22,267 bases of DNA from an uncultured Bacteroidales bacterium (GTDB lineage: Bacteria; Bacteroidota; Bacteroidia; Bacteroidales; Paludibacteraceae). This document shows, one piece after another, positions 1 through 8,262 of the stretch; positions within the stretch are counted from its first letter, which is position 1, and each line of letters begins with the position of its first letter. Location of the stretch: assembly GCA_937911235.1 (NCBI GenBank), contig CALDPN010000018.1, positions 1 to 22,267 of the forward strand, given 5' to 3'. The position numbers were made by a program, and so were the translations under genes. The notes under the pieces were generated by a model. It was given only the letters and a program-made list of their open reading frames with translations, was not told the DNA's origin and ran no database searches.

Positions 1-583
1 ATTGTTGTTGGAATAGGTTTGCAGACACGTAAAGAACTTTCTTTTGTGGGTGAAGTTCTTTTGTCTTTAAACCAATAGCATTTACTAAGTGTGTTTTACC
101 AACACCAGATTTACCATAAATAAATAGAGGGTTGAAAATTGTTTTGCCAGGTTGGCTTGCAATGTTAACACCTACAGTGCGAGACAAACGGTTACATTCG
201 CCCTCAATGAAATTATTGTATGTTAATTCTGGGTTTAATTGTGAGTCAAATTCAGTAGAATGTTTTTTACGTAATGTTTTATTTGTTTCTGAACCTGCTA
301 ATTGTGTTGTGCCTTTATTCTCATTCTCTTGGTCAATAACAACGCGATAATAAAGTTGAGCAGGAGTAGAGAATACACGCTTGATGGTAGAACATATTAG
401 ATCTGAGTATTGAGAATCTATATATTCATAGTAGAATTGGCTAGGTACCTTAATAGTAAATTTGTTATCTTCGAAACTAATAGGCTCAATAGGCTTGAAC
501 CAAGTCTCGAATTCATTAATGTCCACATTATCGTTTATAATGTGAAGACATTCCTGCCATTTAATTGTTAAATTATTATCCAT
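1..583 (-). CDS. dnaA: DnaA, chromosomal replication initiator (5' part, runs off the window)
   Basis: Read on the minus strand from the ATG at 583, the frame stays open for 194 codons to the window edge, so the C-terminal two thirds (rest of AAA+ and the DNA-binding domain IV) are missing here. Residues about 7-85 look like the DnaA domain I that binds helicase and regulators (WQECLHII, ETWFKPI). A polar linker follows. The AAA+ domain starts near residue 118 (NPELTYNNFIEGECNRLSR), with a Walker A motif GKSGVGKTH at 157-165 and then the VLYVSANLF strand. DnaA binds ATP, opens oriC and loads the replicative helicase. It is separated from the mlaD operon by an AT-rich gap and a terminator, so it is probably its own transcription unit. 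Identification is very secure; the start is the first ATG before domain I. Confidence 0.96.
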   Translation of the reverse strand, partial: MDNNLTIKWQECLHIINDNVDINEFETWFKPIEPISFEDNKFTIKVPSQFYYEYIDSQYSDLICSTIKRVFSTPAQLYYRVVIDQENENKGTTQLAGSETNKTLRKKHSTEFDSQLNPELTYNNFIEGECNRLSRTVGVNIASQPGKTIFNPLFIYGKSGVGKTHLVNAIGLKTKELHPQKKVLYVSANLFQQQ

Positions 584-628
584 TTCGCGTTGTGTGTATT
601 TTTTTAGTATTTGTTTTTAAGTCGGATG

Positions 629-663
629 CAAAAATGTATTTTTTTTTCTGAAAAAAAAAACAA
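629..663 (-). promoter_or_regulatory. Possible dnaA promoter
   Basis: On the minus strand TACATTTTTG (629-638) resembles the Bacteroidota -7 box TAnnTTTG but has two extra bases. A TTG lies at 661-663, 22 bases upstream, in the -33 position. It would give a leader of roughly 40 bases before the dnaA ATG. This is a weak match offered because of its position. Confidence 0.35.
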
Positions 664-830
664 TATTTTTTTTGGAAATTTAGAAAAAAGTATAACTAGT
701 TGAAAATAAAAAGGTTAAATTAAAATACTGAAAATGAGCAAGTTATATAGTTACAAAAGGTGCGAATAGTCTAAACTTGTTGATTTTCAAACTATTACAA
801 AATTGCAAGTTTTTTATCAAATAAATTCGC

Positions 831-867
831 AAAAAATAGGTAAGTACTTATAATCAAGCACTTACCT
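831..867 (-). terminator. Rho-independent terminator of the amidase-mlaD operon
   Basis: Inverted repeat AGGTAAGT (838-845) and ACTTACCT (860-867), with an inner CTT/AAG pairing and loop ATAATC. Read on the minus strand it is followed by six T residues (831-836). It lies 29 bases beyond the mlaD stop codon, in the expected orientation. Confidence 0.8.
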
Positions 868-895
868 AAATATGTTAAAAAATGTGAAAATTTAT

Positions 896-1819
896 TTATT
901 TTTCAGCTTCTACTTTTTTGTCTTCTTTCTTCTCTTCTTTCTTTTCTTTTGCACCAAAAACAGAGAAGTGAACATAGCGTTTTGGATTAGCTTTTAAATC
1001 CATTAGTAGAGCATTTGCACTATTAACTGTAGAGTCTAGGTTTGCATATAAAGCTTTGTCGTTTAGAAGTGCTCCTATGCTGTTGTCGGTGCTATTAAAC
1101 TTGTCTGTGGTAGATTTAAGATTTTCAAGTGTAGTTTCAATTGAAACCATTGTTGAGTCCCAATCTACTTTGTCTAGAGATTTAGTTACACCAGAAAGGT
1201 CGTTGCAAATATATTGAACAGTGTCAATTACACCATCAAGTTTACCTGTGCTACGTTTTAGGTTTGCCATAGTTGCGTCAGCATTTTGAAGTAGGCTCTT
1301 CACCTCTGGGCTTTCTACTACGTTTTTAAGTGCCACGATAGTAGAATCGATGCTAGGCACAAGTTGCATAATTGGAGGAAGGATTTTGTCTACGATGCCA
1401 GCAATTAAACCATTTTGTGTGCTAGAAAGTAGGGTATCACCAGTGCTGTGTACTTCGCTACTTTTACCTAATCTTAATTGGATAGCTTTGTCACCCATTA
1501 GACCATTGTCATAAACTTCTGCTACAGTACCTACTGGGATAACTAGTTTTTTATCTACAGTAATTTCTAGTACGATAGGAGCTTCTTTTGTGTAGTCGAA
1601 AATAATGTCGCTAACGTGTCCCACTTGGAAGCCATTTACATATACGTGAGTAGTTTTTACTACACCATCTACTCTGTCATATTTTGCATAAAAATATGTG
1701 TCAGGTTTGAAAATGTTGATACCTTTAAGGTAGTTTAGACCGAAGTATAGCATACCAATAGCAATTACTACTATGATGCCGATTTTCACTTCACGAGAAA
1801 TAAATTTTTTCTTTTCCAT
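896..1819 (-). CDS. mlaD: MCE/MlaD-family outer-membrane lipid-transport protein
   Basis: 307 residues. A short basic N-terminus (MEKKKFISREVK) precedes one membrane segment at about residues 12-31, anchoring it in the inner membrane with the rest in the periplasm. Residues about 38-118 form an MCE domain (AKYDRVDGV, VNGFQVGHVSDI, DNGLMGDKAIQLRLG). Residues 125-290 are helical, with regularly spaced hydrophobics like the tunnel-forming helices of MCE proteins. The tail after 290 is a Lys/Glu-rich low-complexity run. MCE proteins form hexameric rings that carry phospholipids between membranes. No permease (mlaE) or ATPase (mlaF) is in the window. It starts two bases after the amidase stop, so the two are co-transcribed. 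The MCE call is secure; the exact lipid and direction of transport are not shown. Confidence 0.88.
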   Translation of the reverse strand: MEKKKFISREVKIGIIVVIAIGMLYFGLNYLKGINIFKPDTYFYAKYDRVDGVVKTTHVYVNGFQVGHVSDIIFDYTKEAPIVLEITVDKKLVIPVGTVAEVYDNGLMGDKAIQLRLGKSSEVHSTGDTLLSSTQNGLIAGIVDKILPPIMQLVPSIDSTIVALKNVVESPEVKSLLQNADATMANLKRSTGKLDGVIDTVQYICNDLSGVTKSLDKVDWDSTMVSIETTLENLKSTTDKFNSTDNSIGALLNDKALYANLDSTVNSANALLMDLKANPKRYVHFSVFGAKEKKEEKKEDKKVEAEK

Positions 1820-1820
1820 A

Positions 1821-2990
1821 TTATTTAAGTTTGTCTTTTGCTTCTTGAATAGCTTCTGGTGTAGAAACTTTTTTACCTTCTTTATACGCTACTATAAACG
1901 CATCAGGGAAGTTTTTTGTAATTTCATTGCGTTTTGTAAACACTGTATTTACGTCGAATGGACCAATTAAGTATTTATAAAGGTTGTTTTCGTTTAAAAC
2001 CTTTGTAGGTGTATGACCTTTAAATACGGCGTTGTCTGCTTTATAGTTGTTTTTAGAAACTAGATATTGAATGAAAAACTCGTACTCGTACTCAGAGTTA
2101 GGAGTTAGGAGTGTGGAGTTAGGAGTTATTTCTTCTTTAGCTTCTAAATCTTTCTTTGGTTGTGCCACTTCTGCAGGCTTAGTTACTTCAGCTTTCAACT
2201 CCTCACTCCTCACTCCTAACTCCTCACTATTAACAGTTCCGCTTTTCTTGTCAAGCTCATGTTTGTATTCTTTGATACCGTTGAAAATAGCAGTAGCAAG
2301 TTTTACTTGATTTTCGTTGTTGTTAAGGTATTTTTCTTCGTCTTTGTTTGAAATAAAACCAAGCTCTACAAGCACAGATGGCATTGCTGTGGCTCTAAGC
2401 ACAAGGAAACCAGCTTGACGCACACCGCGGTCGTTGCGTTTGCTTGTGTTTATCATTTTTGTTTGAATGAAATCGGCACAAGTAATACTTCTGTCGGTGT
2501 ATTGATCTTTCATAAATTCAAACATAATGTATGAATCTACAGAGTTTGGGTCGAAACCTTCGTATTTTGTTTCGTAATCTTCTTCAAGTTTAATAACGGA
2601 GTTTTCTAGCATAGCTACCTCCATGTTTTCTTTGCTACGAGATACCCCCAAGGTAAATGTTTCCATACCGTTTGCAGAGGTGTTTTTAGAAGAGTTGGTG
2701 TGAATAGAAACAAAAAGGTCTGCTTTATTTCTGTTTGCTATGCGAGCACGTTCGTTTAGGTCAACAAAAACGTCTTTGTCGCGTGTATAAATAACTTTAG
2801 CGTCTGGAATATTCTTTTTAATCATATCACCTACAAGTAATGTGTAGCGTAGGTTTATGTTTTTTTCTTTAGAAAAACTTCCTACAGCACCAGCGTCGTG
2901 ACCACCGTGACCAGCGTCCAAAACTATAGTAAAAGCATACGTAGGTAGTAAAAATCCTAGAAAAAGGAGAATAGTATATATTTTTTTCAT
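1821..2990 (-). CDS. N-acetylmuramoyl-L-alanine amidase with C-terminal SPOR-like domain
   Basis: Predicted 389 residues. I chose the ATG at 2990 because it begins a signal peptide (MKKIYTILLFLGFLLPTYA). The longer frame to 3035 would run through the promoter box at 3013-3020. The Amidase_3 domain (about 21-243) has the zinc ligands H28 (DAGHGGHDAG), E42 (KEKNINL) and H97 (SIHTN), and the catalytic Glu E209 (VLVELGFISN). It cleaves the bond between MurNAc and the stem peptide during cell separation. Residues about 304-374 (FFIQYLVSKNNY, LYKYLIGPF, FPDAFIVAYKEGKKV) resemble the SPOR-like domain of Bacteroidota amidases. The linker between the domains is built partly from two heptamer arrays and contains NSEELGVRSEEL and ITPNSTLLTPNS. 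It is the first gene of the operon with mlaD. Confidence 0.92.
   Translation of the reverse strand: MKKIYTILLFLGFLLPTYAFTIVLDAGHGGHDAGAVGSFSKEKNINLRYTLLVGDMIKKNIPDAKVIYTRDKDVFVDLNERARIANRNKADLFVSIHTNSSKNTSANGMETFTLGVSRSKENMEVAMLENSVIKLEEDYETKYEGFDPNSVDSYIMFEFMKDQYTDRSITCADFIQTKMINTSKRNDRGVRQAGFLVLRATAMPSVLVELGFISNKDEEKYLNNNENQVKLATAIFNGIKEYKHELDKKSGTVNSEELGVRSEELKAEVTKPAEVAQPKKDLEAKEEITPNSTLLTPNSEYEYEFFIQYLVSKNNYKADNAVFKGHTPTKVLNENNLYKYLIGPFDVNTVFTKRNEITKNFPDAFIVAYKEGKKVSTPEAIQEAKDKLK
2095..2129 (+). repeat. Heptamer array 1: five tandem GAGTTAG-type units
   Basis: Five consecutive 7-base units: GAGTTAG, GAGTTAG, GAGTGTG, GAGTTAG, GAGTTAT. The array lies inside the amidase gene and, read on the minus strand, encodes ITPNSTLLTPNS in the interdomain linker. 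It is inverted relative to array 2, 65 bases away. Confidence 0.9.
2195..2229 (-). repeat. Heptamer array 2, inverted relative to array 1
   Basis: Five 7-base units on the plus strand: TCAACTC, CTCACTC, CTCACTC, CTAACTC, CTCACTA. On the minus strand these are GAGTTAG/GAGTGAG-type units preceded by GTTAATAGT, the same lead-in seen at array 3. It encodes NSEELGVRSEELK in the amidase linker. Confidence 0.88.
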
Positions 2991-3012
2991 AATAATATAA
3001 TATTTCACGTTG

Positions 3013-3020
3013 CAAAAGTA
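3013..3020 (-). promoter_or_regulatory. Promoter -7 box for the amidase-mlaD operon
   Basis: TACTTTTG on the minus strand matches the Bacteroidota consensus TAnnTTTG and lies 22 bases before the chosen ATG (2990). No clear -33 TTTG was found at the usual distance. The box excludes the longer amidase start at 3035. Confidence 0.65.
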
Positions 3021-3105
3021 GTTATTTTTTGCCAAAAGATTAAAAATAAGTCTTTAAAAATATATAAAATCACAATTATCTTTTTTATACTTCACTTAAA
3101 AATAG

Positions 3106-3113
3106 TAAATTTG
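3106..3113 (+). promoter_or_regulatory. Promoter -7 box for the lptD operon
   Basis: TAAATTTG matches TAnnTTTG. A T-rich stretch lies about 20 bases upstream in place of a clean -33 TTTG. Transcription would start near 3117-3120, giving a leader of about 25 bases before the proposed lptD start. It is divergent from the amidase promoter about 90 bases away. Confidence 0.65.
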
Positions 3114-3145
3114 CACCTTATTATATACATAATTAAGAAAAGACT

Positions 3146-5761
3146 CTGTTTAGAAAATATTTACATATAATCTTACTGCTTCTAGTTTGCTCTGTATCAA
3201 CTTCGATATTTGCGCAGCAGAAGAAATCTTCTAATGCCATAGAATCAGATATTACCTATAGCGCAAAAGACTCTATTATAATGGTTGGTAGCAATGTTGC
3301 TATTCTATATGGCGATGCTGTTGTTAAGTATCAGAGCATGGAACTTAAGGCAGACTATATTAGACTAAGCCTAGATAGTAACATTGTATATGCATCTGGT
3401 GTGATGGATTCTACAGGTAAATATGTTGGTACACCTGTGTTTAAAGACGGTTCGGAAGTGATAGAGTCTAAATCTATGAAGTATCATATTAAAACCAAGA
3501 AAGGTTTTGTCTATGGCACTGTAACAGAACAAGGCGAAGGTTATGTGCAAGCAGAAAAGACCAAGAAGGTGGATGAAGATGTTTATTGTTTGCAAAATGG
3601 TAAATATACAACATGTGACAACCACGAACACCCACACTTCTATTTTGCACTAACAAAGGCAAAAATGAAACAAGGAAAATATATTGTTTCAGGTCCTGCG
3701 TATATGGTGATTGAAGATTTGCCAACACCTTTTGCTCTTCCTTTTGGATATTTCCCGGTAAATCAAACATACTCTTCAGGTATTTTGTTTCCAACATTGG
3801 GTGATGAACTTAATAGAGGTTTTTATGCCAAAGGCTTAGGCTATTATTTTGCCATTTGTGACTACATCGACTTAGCAATCACGTCTGATATTTATTCAAA
3901 AGGCTCGTGGGGGCTAGCATTGGCATCAAGTTATAAGTGGAGATACAAATTTAGTGGTAAGTTCAACTTGAGCTATATAAGCAATGTTTCTGGCGAGAAA
4001 TATACCCCTTCGTATAAAAAGACCAATAACTTTAGAGTACTTTGGTCGCATACACAAGATCCAAAAAGTAGTCCATATACAACATTCTCTGCAAGTGTAA
4101 ACTTTTCTACCTCTAGTTATGCACAAAACGATGTGGATAGTTATTACAACCCATCGGTGCTATCTCAGAATACAAAAAGTTCTACGGTAACACTCACTCA
4201 GAAGTTTCCAGAAAGTCCGTTTACACTATCTATGAGTATGTATGTAAACCAAAGAACATCCGACTCTACTATCAACTTACAGCTTCCGTCGTTAAGTTTG
4301 AGTATGAGTAGGCAGTACCCTTTCAAAAGGAAAAAAGCAGTTGGCAAAACAAAATGGTATGAAAAAATTGCGCTTACATATAATATGAGCCTTACCAATA
4401 GTACCACTGCTAAGGAAAGTGAGTTTAAGGATATGCAGTATCTACGCGACTGGAAGGTGGGTATGAAGCATGCATTACCAATTTCTGCTTCGTTTACTTT
4501 GTTTAAGTACCTAAATATGAACATTTCAATGAATAACAACTTGAAATGGTACTTCCAAAGAATAGACCAAAGATGGGAAGGTGGAGTAGATGGTGCAGTG
4601 GCAAGAGATACAACGTATGGTTTCTATAATATTTACCAAGCAAATGTTTCTGTAGGTTTCCAAACTCAGTTGTTTGGTTTTTATACACTCAAGAGTAAAA
4701 ATGGTAAGAGACTACCTGTCTTTAGACATAAGTTGGTTCCATCTGTAAGTTTCTCGTATAATCCAGATTTTGGACACGAGAGATGGGGTTATTGGGGCTC
4801 GTACGAACGTCCTGCTAGCGATGGCACTACACAAACCGTATATTATGACAGATATGCATCTGGCGTTTATGGAGGTTCACCAAGTAGAGGACGGGCTGCG
4901 GCAATATCCTTTAGTGTGTCAAACAATTTAGAAATGAAATATTGGGGAGCAAATGATTCTACCGACAAGGGTAAAAAAATTACTCTGATAGATAATCTTA
5001 GTTTTGGCACATCGTACAACTTTGTGGCAGACTCACTCAATTGGTCAAATGTGAATGCAAACCTAAGGTTGAAATTCTTAGATAAGTTTAGCCTCAATTT
5101 GGATATGATATTCGACCCATATACATATCAATTAAATAGTTTTGGCAATCCAGTAAAAGTGAATGTATCACAATTTGAGAAGAATAAAGTGCTATTTAGA
5201 CTTATGAGCACAGGTACTTCGTTTGGTTACACATTCTCTAATGCTACCTTTAAGCGAAAAGACAAGAAGGTGGAAAAACCAAAAGAAGAAGCATACACTT
5301 CAGAACTTGAAAATACTATAGACGGATTGAGCCCACTTGAAGATAATAAGAGTGGAAGAATTATAGAAAAAACAGATAAAGAACTTGGTTATCAAGAATT
5401 TAAAGTGCCATGGAGTCTTACTCTAAATTATAGTGTAAGATACGGCTACGACAAATTTAATCCAGAAATAATGGAGTATGATAGAAAACTTACCCACAAC
5501 TTGAGCATTTCTGGTAATATTAAGTTTACACCAACATGGTCGGCAAGTTTTTCAACATACTATGATATAACCAACAATTCTTGGAACTATATGAACTGTT
5601 CTATAGCAAAAGATTTGCACTGTTGGCAAATGTCTATTAGTTTTGTGCCTATCGGCAAATACAAAACATACGACTTTATGATTGGTGTGAAATCAACAAT
5701 GCTTAAAGATTTGAAATACGAAAAAGAAAGTGACACAAGTAATTTAATTAATTGGTATTGA
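3146..5761 (+). CDS. lptD: LPS-assembly outer-membrane protein LptD (probable CTG start)
   Basis: The first ATG in frame (3281) would begin inside the mature protein. The frame is open upstream to a stop at 3134-3136, and CTG at 3146 begins a good signal peptide (LFRKYLHIILLLLVCSVS then TSIFA before QQKKSS). There is no ATG, GTG or TTG in that stretch. From the CTG the protein is about 871 residues. The N-terminal part is an OstA/LptA-like periplasmic domain (DITYSAKDSIIMVGSNVAILYGDAVVKY). It is followed by CDNHEHPHFYFALTKAK and LPTPFALPFGYFPV, characteristic of LptD, then a long beta-barrel rich in aromatic residues with a charged loop around bases 5259-5400. LptD, with LptE, inserts lipopolysaccharide into the outer leaflet. 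slyD follows after 22 bases. The family is clear; only the start is uncertain. Confidence 0.9.
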   Translation: MFRKYLHIILLLLVCSVSTSIFAQQKKSSNAIESDITYSAKDSIIMVGSNVAILYGDAVVKYQSMELKADYIRLSLDSNIVYASGVMDSTGKYVGTPVFKDGSEVIESKSMKYHIKTKKGFVYGTVTEQGEGYVQAEKTKKVDEDVYCLQNGKYTTCDNHEHPHFYFALTKAKMKQGKYIVSGPAYMVIEDLPTPFALPFGYFPVNQTYSSGILFPTLGDELNRGFYAKGLGYYFAICDYIDLAITSDIYSKGSWGLALASSYKWRYKFSGKFNLSYISNVSGEKYTPSYKKTNNFRVLWSHTQDPKSSPYTTFSASVNFSTSSYAQNDVDSYYNPSVLSQNTKSSTVTLTQKFPESPFTLSMSMYVNQRTSDSTINLQLPSLSLSMSRQYPFKRKKAVGKTKWYEKIALTYNMSLTNSTTAKESEFKDMQYLRDWKVGMKHALPISASFTLFKYLNMNISMNNNLKWYFQRIDQRWEGGVDGAVARDTTYGFYNIYQANVSVGFQTQLFGFYTLKSKNGKRLPVFRHKLVPSVSFSYNPDFGHERWGYWGSYERPASDGTTQTVYYDRYASGVYGGSPSRGRAAAISFSVSNNLEMKYWGANDSTDKGKKITLIDNLSFGTSYNFVADSLNWSNVNANLRLKFLDKFSLNLDMIFDPYTYQLNSFGNPVKVNVSQFEKNKVLFRLMSTGTSFGYTFSNATFKRKDKKVEKPKEEAYTSELENTIDGLSPLEDNKSGRIIEKTDKELGYQEFKVPWSLTLNYSVRYGYDKFNPEIMEYDRKLTHNLSISGNIKFTPTWSASFSTYYDITNNSWNYMNCSIAKDLHCWQMSISFVPIGKYKTYDFMIGVKSTMLKDLKYEKESDTSNLINWY

Positions 5762-5783
5762 CGAACTTAATTTTATTTTATTT

Positions 5784-6329
5784 ATGAAAAAGATGTATAT
5801 TGCAGTAAGTTACGACTTATTTTGTGGACAGCCAGAAGAACTAATGGAAAAAGCAACAGAAAATCAACCTTTCACATTCTATTCTGGTGTAGGTATGGCT
5901 CTAGAACGTTTTGAAAACGAAATCTTAGCTACCGAACTTAACGCAACTTTCGACTTTACTATTCCAGCAGAAGAAGCATACGGTGAATACGACGACGAAG
6001 CAGTTGTTACACTAGAAAAAGAAATCTTTATGGTAGATGGTAAAATCGACGAAGAACTATTTGTAGAAGGCAACGTGCTTCCACTTCTTGATAGCGAAGG
6101 CAACCGTTTCAATGGTTCTGTGGTTTCTTCTGACGAAAAAACTGTAAAAGTAGACCTAAATCACCCTCTAGCAGGTGAAAATCTTCACTTCGTGGGTAAA
6201 GTATTAATCAAACGCGAAGCATCTGACGAGGAAATCGCTAACGCAATGGCTCCAGCATGCTCTGGTTGCGGTGGTGGTTGCTCAGAAGGCAGCTGCTCTT
6301 CTTGCTCTTGCGACTGCTCTTGCGAATAA
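5784..6329 (+). CDS. slyD: SlyD-type FKBP peptidyl-prolyl isomerase
   Basis: 181 residues. It begins MKKMYIAVSYDL and has the FKBP half-site (PFTFYSGVGMALERFENEI). A flap or insert domain of the SlyD type follows (FTIPAEEAYGEYDDEAVV to about residue 120), then the returning strand LNHPLAGENLHFVGKVLIKREA. SlyD proteins catalyse proline isomerisation, chaperone folding and bind metals. The tail from about residue 159 carries eight cysteines in 23 residues and no histidine, unlike the His-rich tail of E. coli SlyD. A metal-binding role for the tail is inferred. It lies between lptD and aroC and is probably co-transcribed with them. Confidence 0.93.
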   Translation: MKKMYIAVSYDLFCGQPEELMEKATENQPFTFYSGVGMALERFENEILATELNATFDFTIPAEEAYGEYDDEAVVTLEKEIFMVDGKIDEELFVEGNVLPLLDSEGNRFNGSVVSSDEKTVKVDLNHPLAGENLHFVGKVLIKREASDEEIANAMAPACSGCGGGCSEGSCSSCSCDCSCE

Positions 6330-6340
6330 TTAAATATATC

Positions 6341-7342
6341 ATGAATACATTTGGAAATATATTTCGTCTAACTTGTTTTGGGGAATCTCATGGTAGAGCC
6401 TTGGGTGGTGTGATAGATGGTTGCCCAGCAGGTGTGGTGGTAGATGAGGCGTTTGTACAAAGTGAACTTGATCGTCGCAGACCAGGTCAGTCTTGTCTTA
6501 CAACCTCAAGAAATGAGGCCGACAAAGTGGAGTTTCTTTCAGGTATTTTTGAAGGAAAAACTACTGGCACGCCTATAGGTTTTGTTATTTACAACACAAA
6601 CCAACACTCAAACGACTATGCAAATGTAAAAGATGTATTTCGTCCTTCTCACGCAGACTACACCTATACCGAAAAGTATGGTTTTAGAGACTACAGGGGT
6701 GGAGGTAGAAGCTCTGCTAGAGAAACAGCTTGTAGAATGGTGTCTGGTGCGCTTGCCAAACTTATGCTTAAACAAGCAGGTCTCAATATAGAAATTGTGG
6801 CTAAAATGACAGAAGTAGGTGGCGAAACAGAAAACATTGAAGAAGTAATTCTTAAAGCAAAAGAAAAAGGTGACACCGTGGGTGGTGTTATCACATGTAA
6901 TATAAGTGGTGTGCCAGTGGGTTGGGGCGAACCAGTATTTGGTAAACTTCAAGCCAACTTGGCTTCAGCCATGATGTCTATCAATGCTGCAAAAGGTTTT
7001 GAATATGGCATGGGATTTGAGATGGCTAAAAAATATGGCTCCGAGGTAAACGATATTTTCACATCTGAAAATGGCAAAATTACTACACTTACCAACAATT
7101 CTGGTGGCATACAAGGTGGAATTTCAAATGGTCAGGATATCTACTTTAGAGTAGCATTCAAACCTGTGGCAACACTTCTTACCGAGCAACCAACAGTGGA
7201 CAAAGATGGAAACGCCACAATGCTAAAAGTGCGTGGACGTCACGACGCTTGCGTGCTTCCTCGTGCAGTACCTATCGTAGAAGCTATGGCTGCTATGGTA
7301 CTTGCTGACGCATATTTACAAAACAAATCATCTAGAATATGA
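6341..7342 (+). CDS. aroC: Chorismate synthase
   Basis: 333 residues from the ATG at 6341 (MNTFGNIFRLTCFGESHG). The open frame extends upstream to 6257, but that part is a shadow of the slyD cysteine tail. Signatures are GESHG, RRRPGQS, FRPSHADYTYTEKYG, RDYRGGGRSSARET and GRHDACVLPRAVPIVEAMAAMVL, covering the FMN and substrate sites. It converts 5-enolpyruvylshikimate-3-phosphate to chorismate, the last step of the shikimate pathway, and needs reduced FMN. Length is slightly under the usual 350-360. It follows slyD by 11 bases and overlaps the next gene by four bases (ATGA), indicating translational coupling. Confidence 0.97.
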   Translation: MNTFGNIFRLTCFGESHGRALGGVIDGCPAGVVVDEAFVQSELDRRRPGQSCLTTSRNEADKVEFLSGIFEGKTTGTPIGFVIYNTNQHSNDYANVKDVFRPSHADYTYTEKYGFRDYRGGGRSSARETACRMVSGALAKLMLKQAGLNIEIVAKMTEVGGETENIEEVILKAKEKGDTVGGVITCNISGVPVGWGEPVFGKLQANLASAMMSINAAKGFEYGMGFEMAKKYGSEVNDIFTSENGKITTLTNNSGGIQGGISNGQDIYFRVAFKPVATLLTEQPTVDKDGNATMLKVRGRHDACVLPRAVPIVEAMAAMVLADAYLQNKSSRI

Positions 7343-8262
7343 TAAACTATGCTTTAATAGCAAACAAGTTTGCTGGAACACGCTCTACCAAGAATTTCTG
7401 GAAAAAAATGGACGAAAGAGCTGCCAAAGCAGGCATCAAATTTGAATATTTTTTCACAGAAAGAGTGGGGCATGCCAGAGAACTTGCTGCAGATATATTA
7501 AAGAAAGGACATACTAGACTAGCCGTAATGGGAGGCGATGGCACATTTAGTGAGGTGATAGACGGGCTAATGAAGTCTGGTGAAGACCTTTCTAAACTTG
7601 CTGTTGGTCTTATTCCGTTTGGCACAGGAAATGATTGGGGTAGATATTGGCGCTTAGACAGAAACATAGATAAATCAATAAATGTTTTAGCCACAGGCGA
7701 GATAGTAAAAGTGGATGTGGGTAGAATAGAGTACAATACAGACGAAAAGGCTGTTACTCGTTATTTTATCAATGCCTACGGACTTGGTTTTGATGCTAAA
7801 GTGCTAGAACTTACAAACTCTCTACAACATACCTTTAAAGGTGCTTCTTGGACATACACTCTTGCGCTTTTCCTTACTTTGTTTAAACAACGTTCGCAAG
7901 TGATGGAGTATGAGTTCGACGGCAAAGAAACATTTAAAGGCTTAAGTTATACAGCTTCTATGGGTAATGGTTGTTACACTGGAGGTGGTATTAAACAAAC
8001 GCCTGAGGCAAAACCAAATGACGGACTACTTGATATTATGGTGGTGGAAAGTCTAAATTTGGTGAAGATTCTTAAAGCAATTCCTTTGCTATTTACTGGC
8101 CGACTTCTTGAACACAAATCTGTACACCTTTATAAAGCTAAAAAGATAAAAGTAAAATCAGAAAAGCCTATTATTTCAGAAGTAGACGGCATTCTGCAAG
8201 AGTTTACAAATGAGATTAATGTGGAGTTGCTACCAAAGCAAATCAACTTTATAACTCCCTAA
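7339..8262 (+). CDS. Diacylglycerol kinase-like lipid kinase (DAGK catalytic domain)
   Basis: 307 residues. Motifs of the DAGK/YegS/BmrU family are visible: IANKFAG near the N-terminus, the nucleotide-binding GGDGTFSEVIDG (65-76) and LIPFGTGNDWGRYW (91-104). The C-terminal beta domain includes ASMGNGCYTGGGIKQTPEAKPNDGLLDIMVV. These enzymes phosphorylate diacylglycerol, sphingosine or related lipids using ATP; the substrate cannot be told from sequence. It is translationally coupled to aroC (ATGA overlap), although the two functions are unrelated. Its last 14 bases overlap the end of tilS on the opposite strand. Confidence 0.9.
   Translation: MINYALIANKFAGTRSTKNFWKKMDERAAKAGIKFEYFFTERVGHARELAADILKKGHTRLAVMGGDGTFSEVIDGLMKSGEDLSKLAVGLIPFGTGNDWGRYWRLDRNIDKSINVLATGEIVKVDVGRIEYNTDEKAVTRYFINAYGLGFDAKVLELTNSLQHTFKGASWTYTLALFLTLFKQRSQVMEYEFDGKETFKGLSYTASMGNGCYTGGGIKQTPEAKPNDGLLDIMVVESLNLVKILKAIPLLFTGRLLEHKSVHLYKAKKIKVKSEKPIISEVDGILQEFTNEINVELLPKQINFITP

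Larger units (their letters stand above)
584..895. other. AT-rich intergenic region upstream of dnaA
   Basis: About 310 bases without a gene. It holds homopolymeric A and T tracts at 639-680, a possible dnaA promoter at its left end and the terminator of the mlaD operon at its right end. No TTATNCACA-type DnaA boxes were found by eye, so there is no support for placing the origin here. Confidence 0.6.

Noticed and set aside
584..895. Chromosome origin next to dnaA
   Set aside because: No DnaA-box matches were found by eye; dnaA adjacency alone is not enough.
2095..2229. CRISPR-like or telomere-like array
   Set aside because: Units are 7 bases, directly adjacent without spacers, only five per array, and translated within a gene.
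2991..3035. Longer amidase start at 3035
   Set aside because: It would run through the -7 box at 3013-3020 and place 15 extra residues before a clear signal peptide.
6257..6340. Upstream extension of aroC
   Set aside because: It is the slyD cysteine tail read in another frame; chorismate synthases begin at MNTFGNIF.
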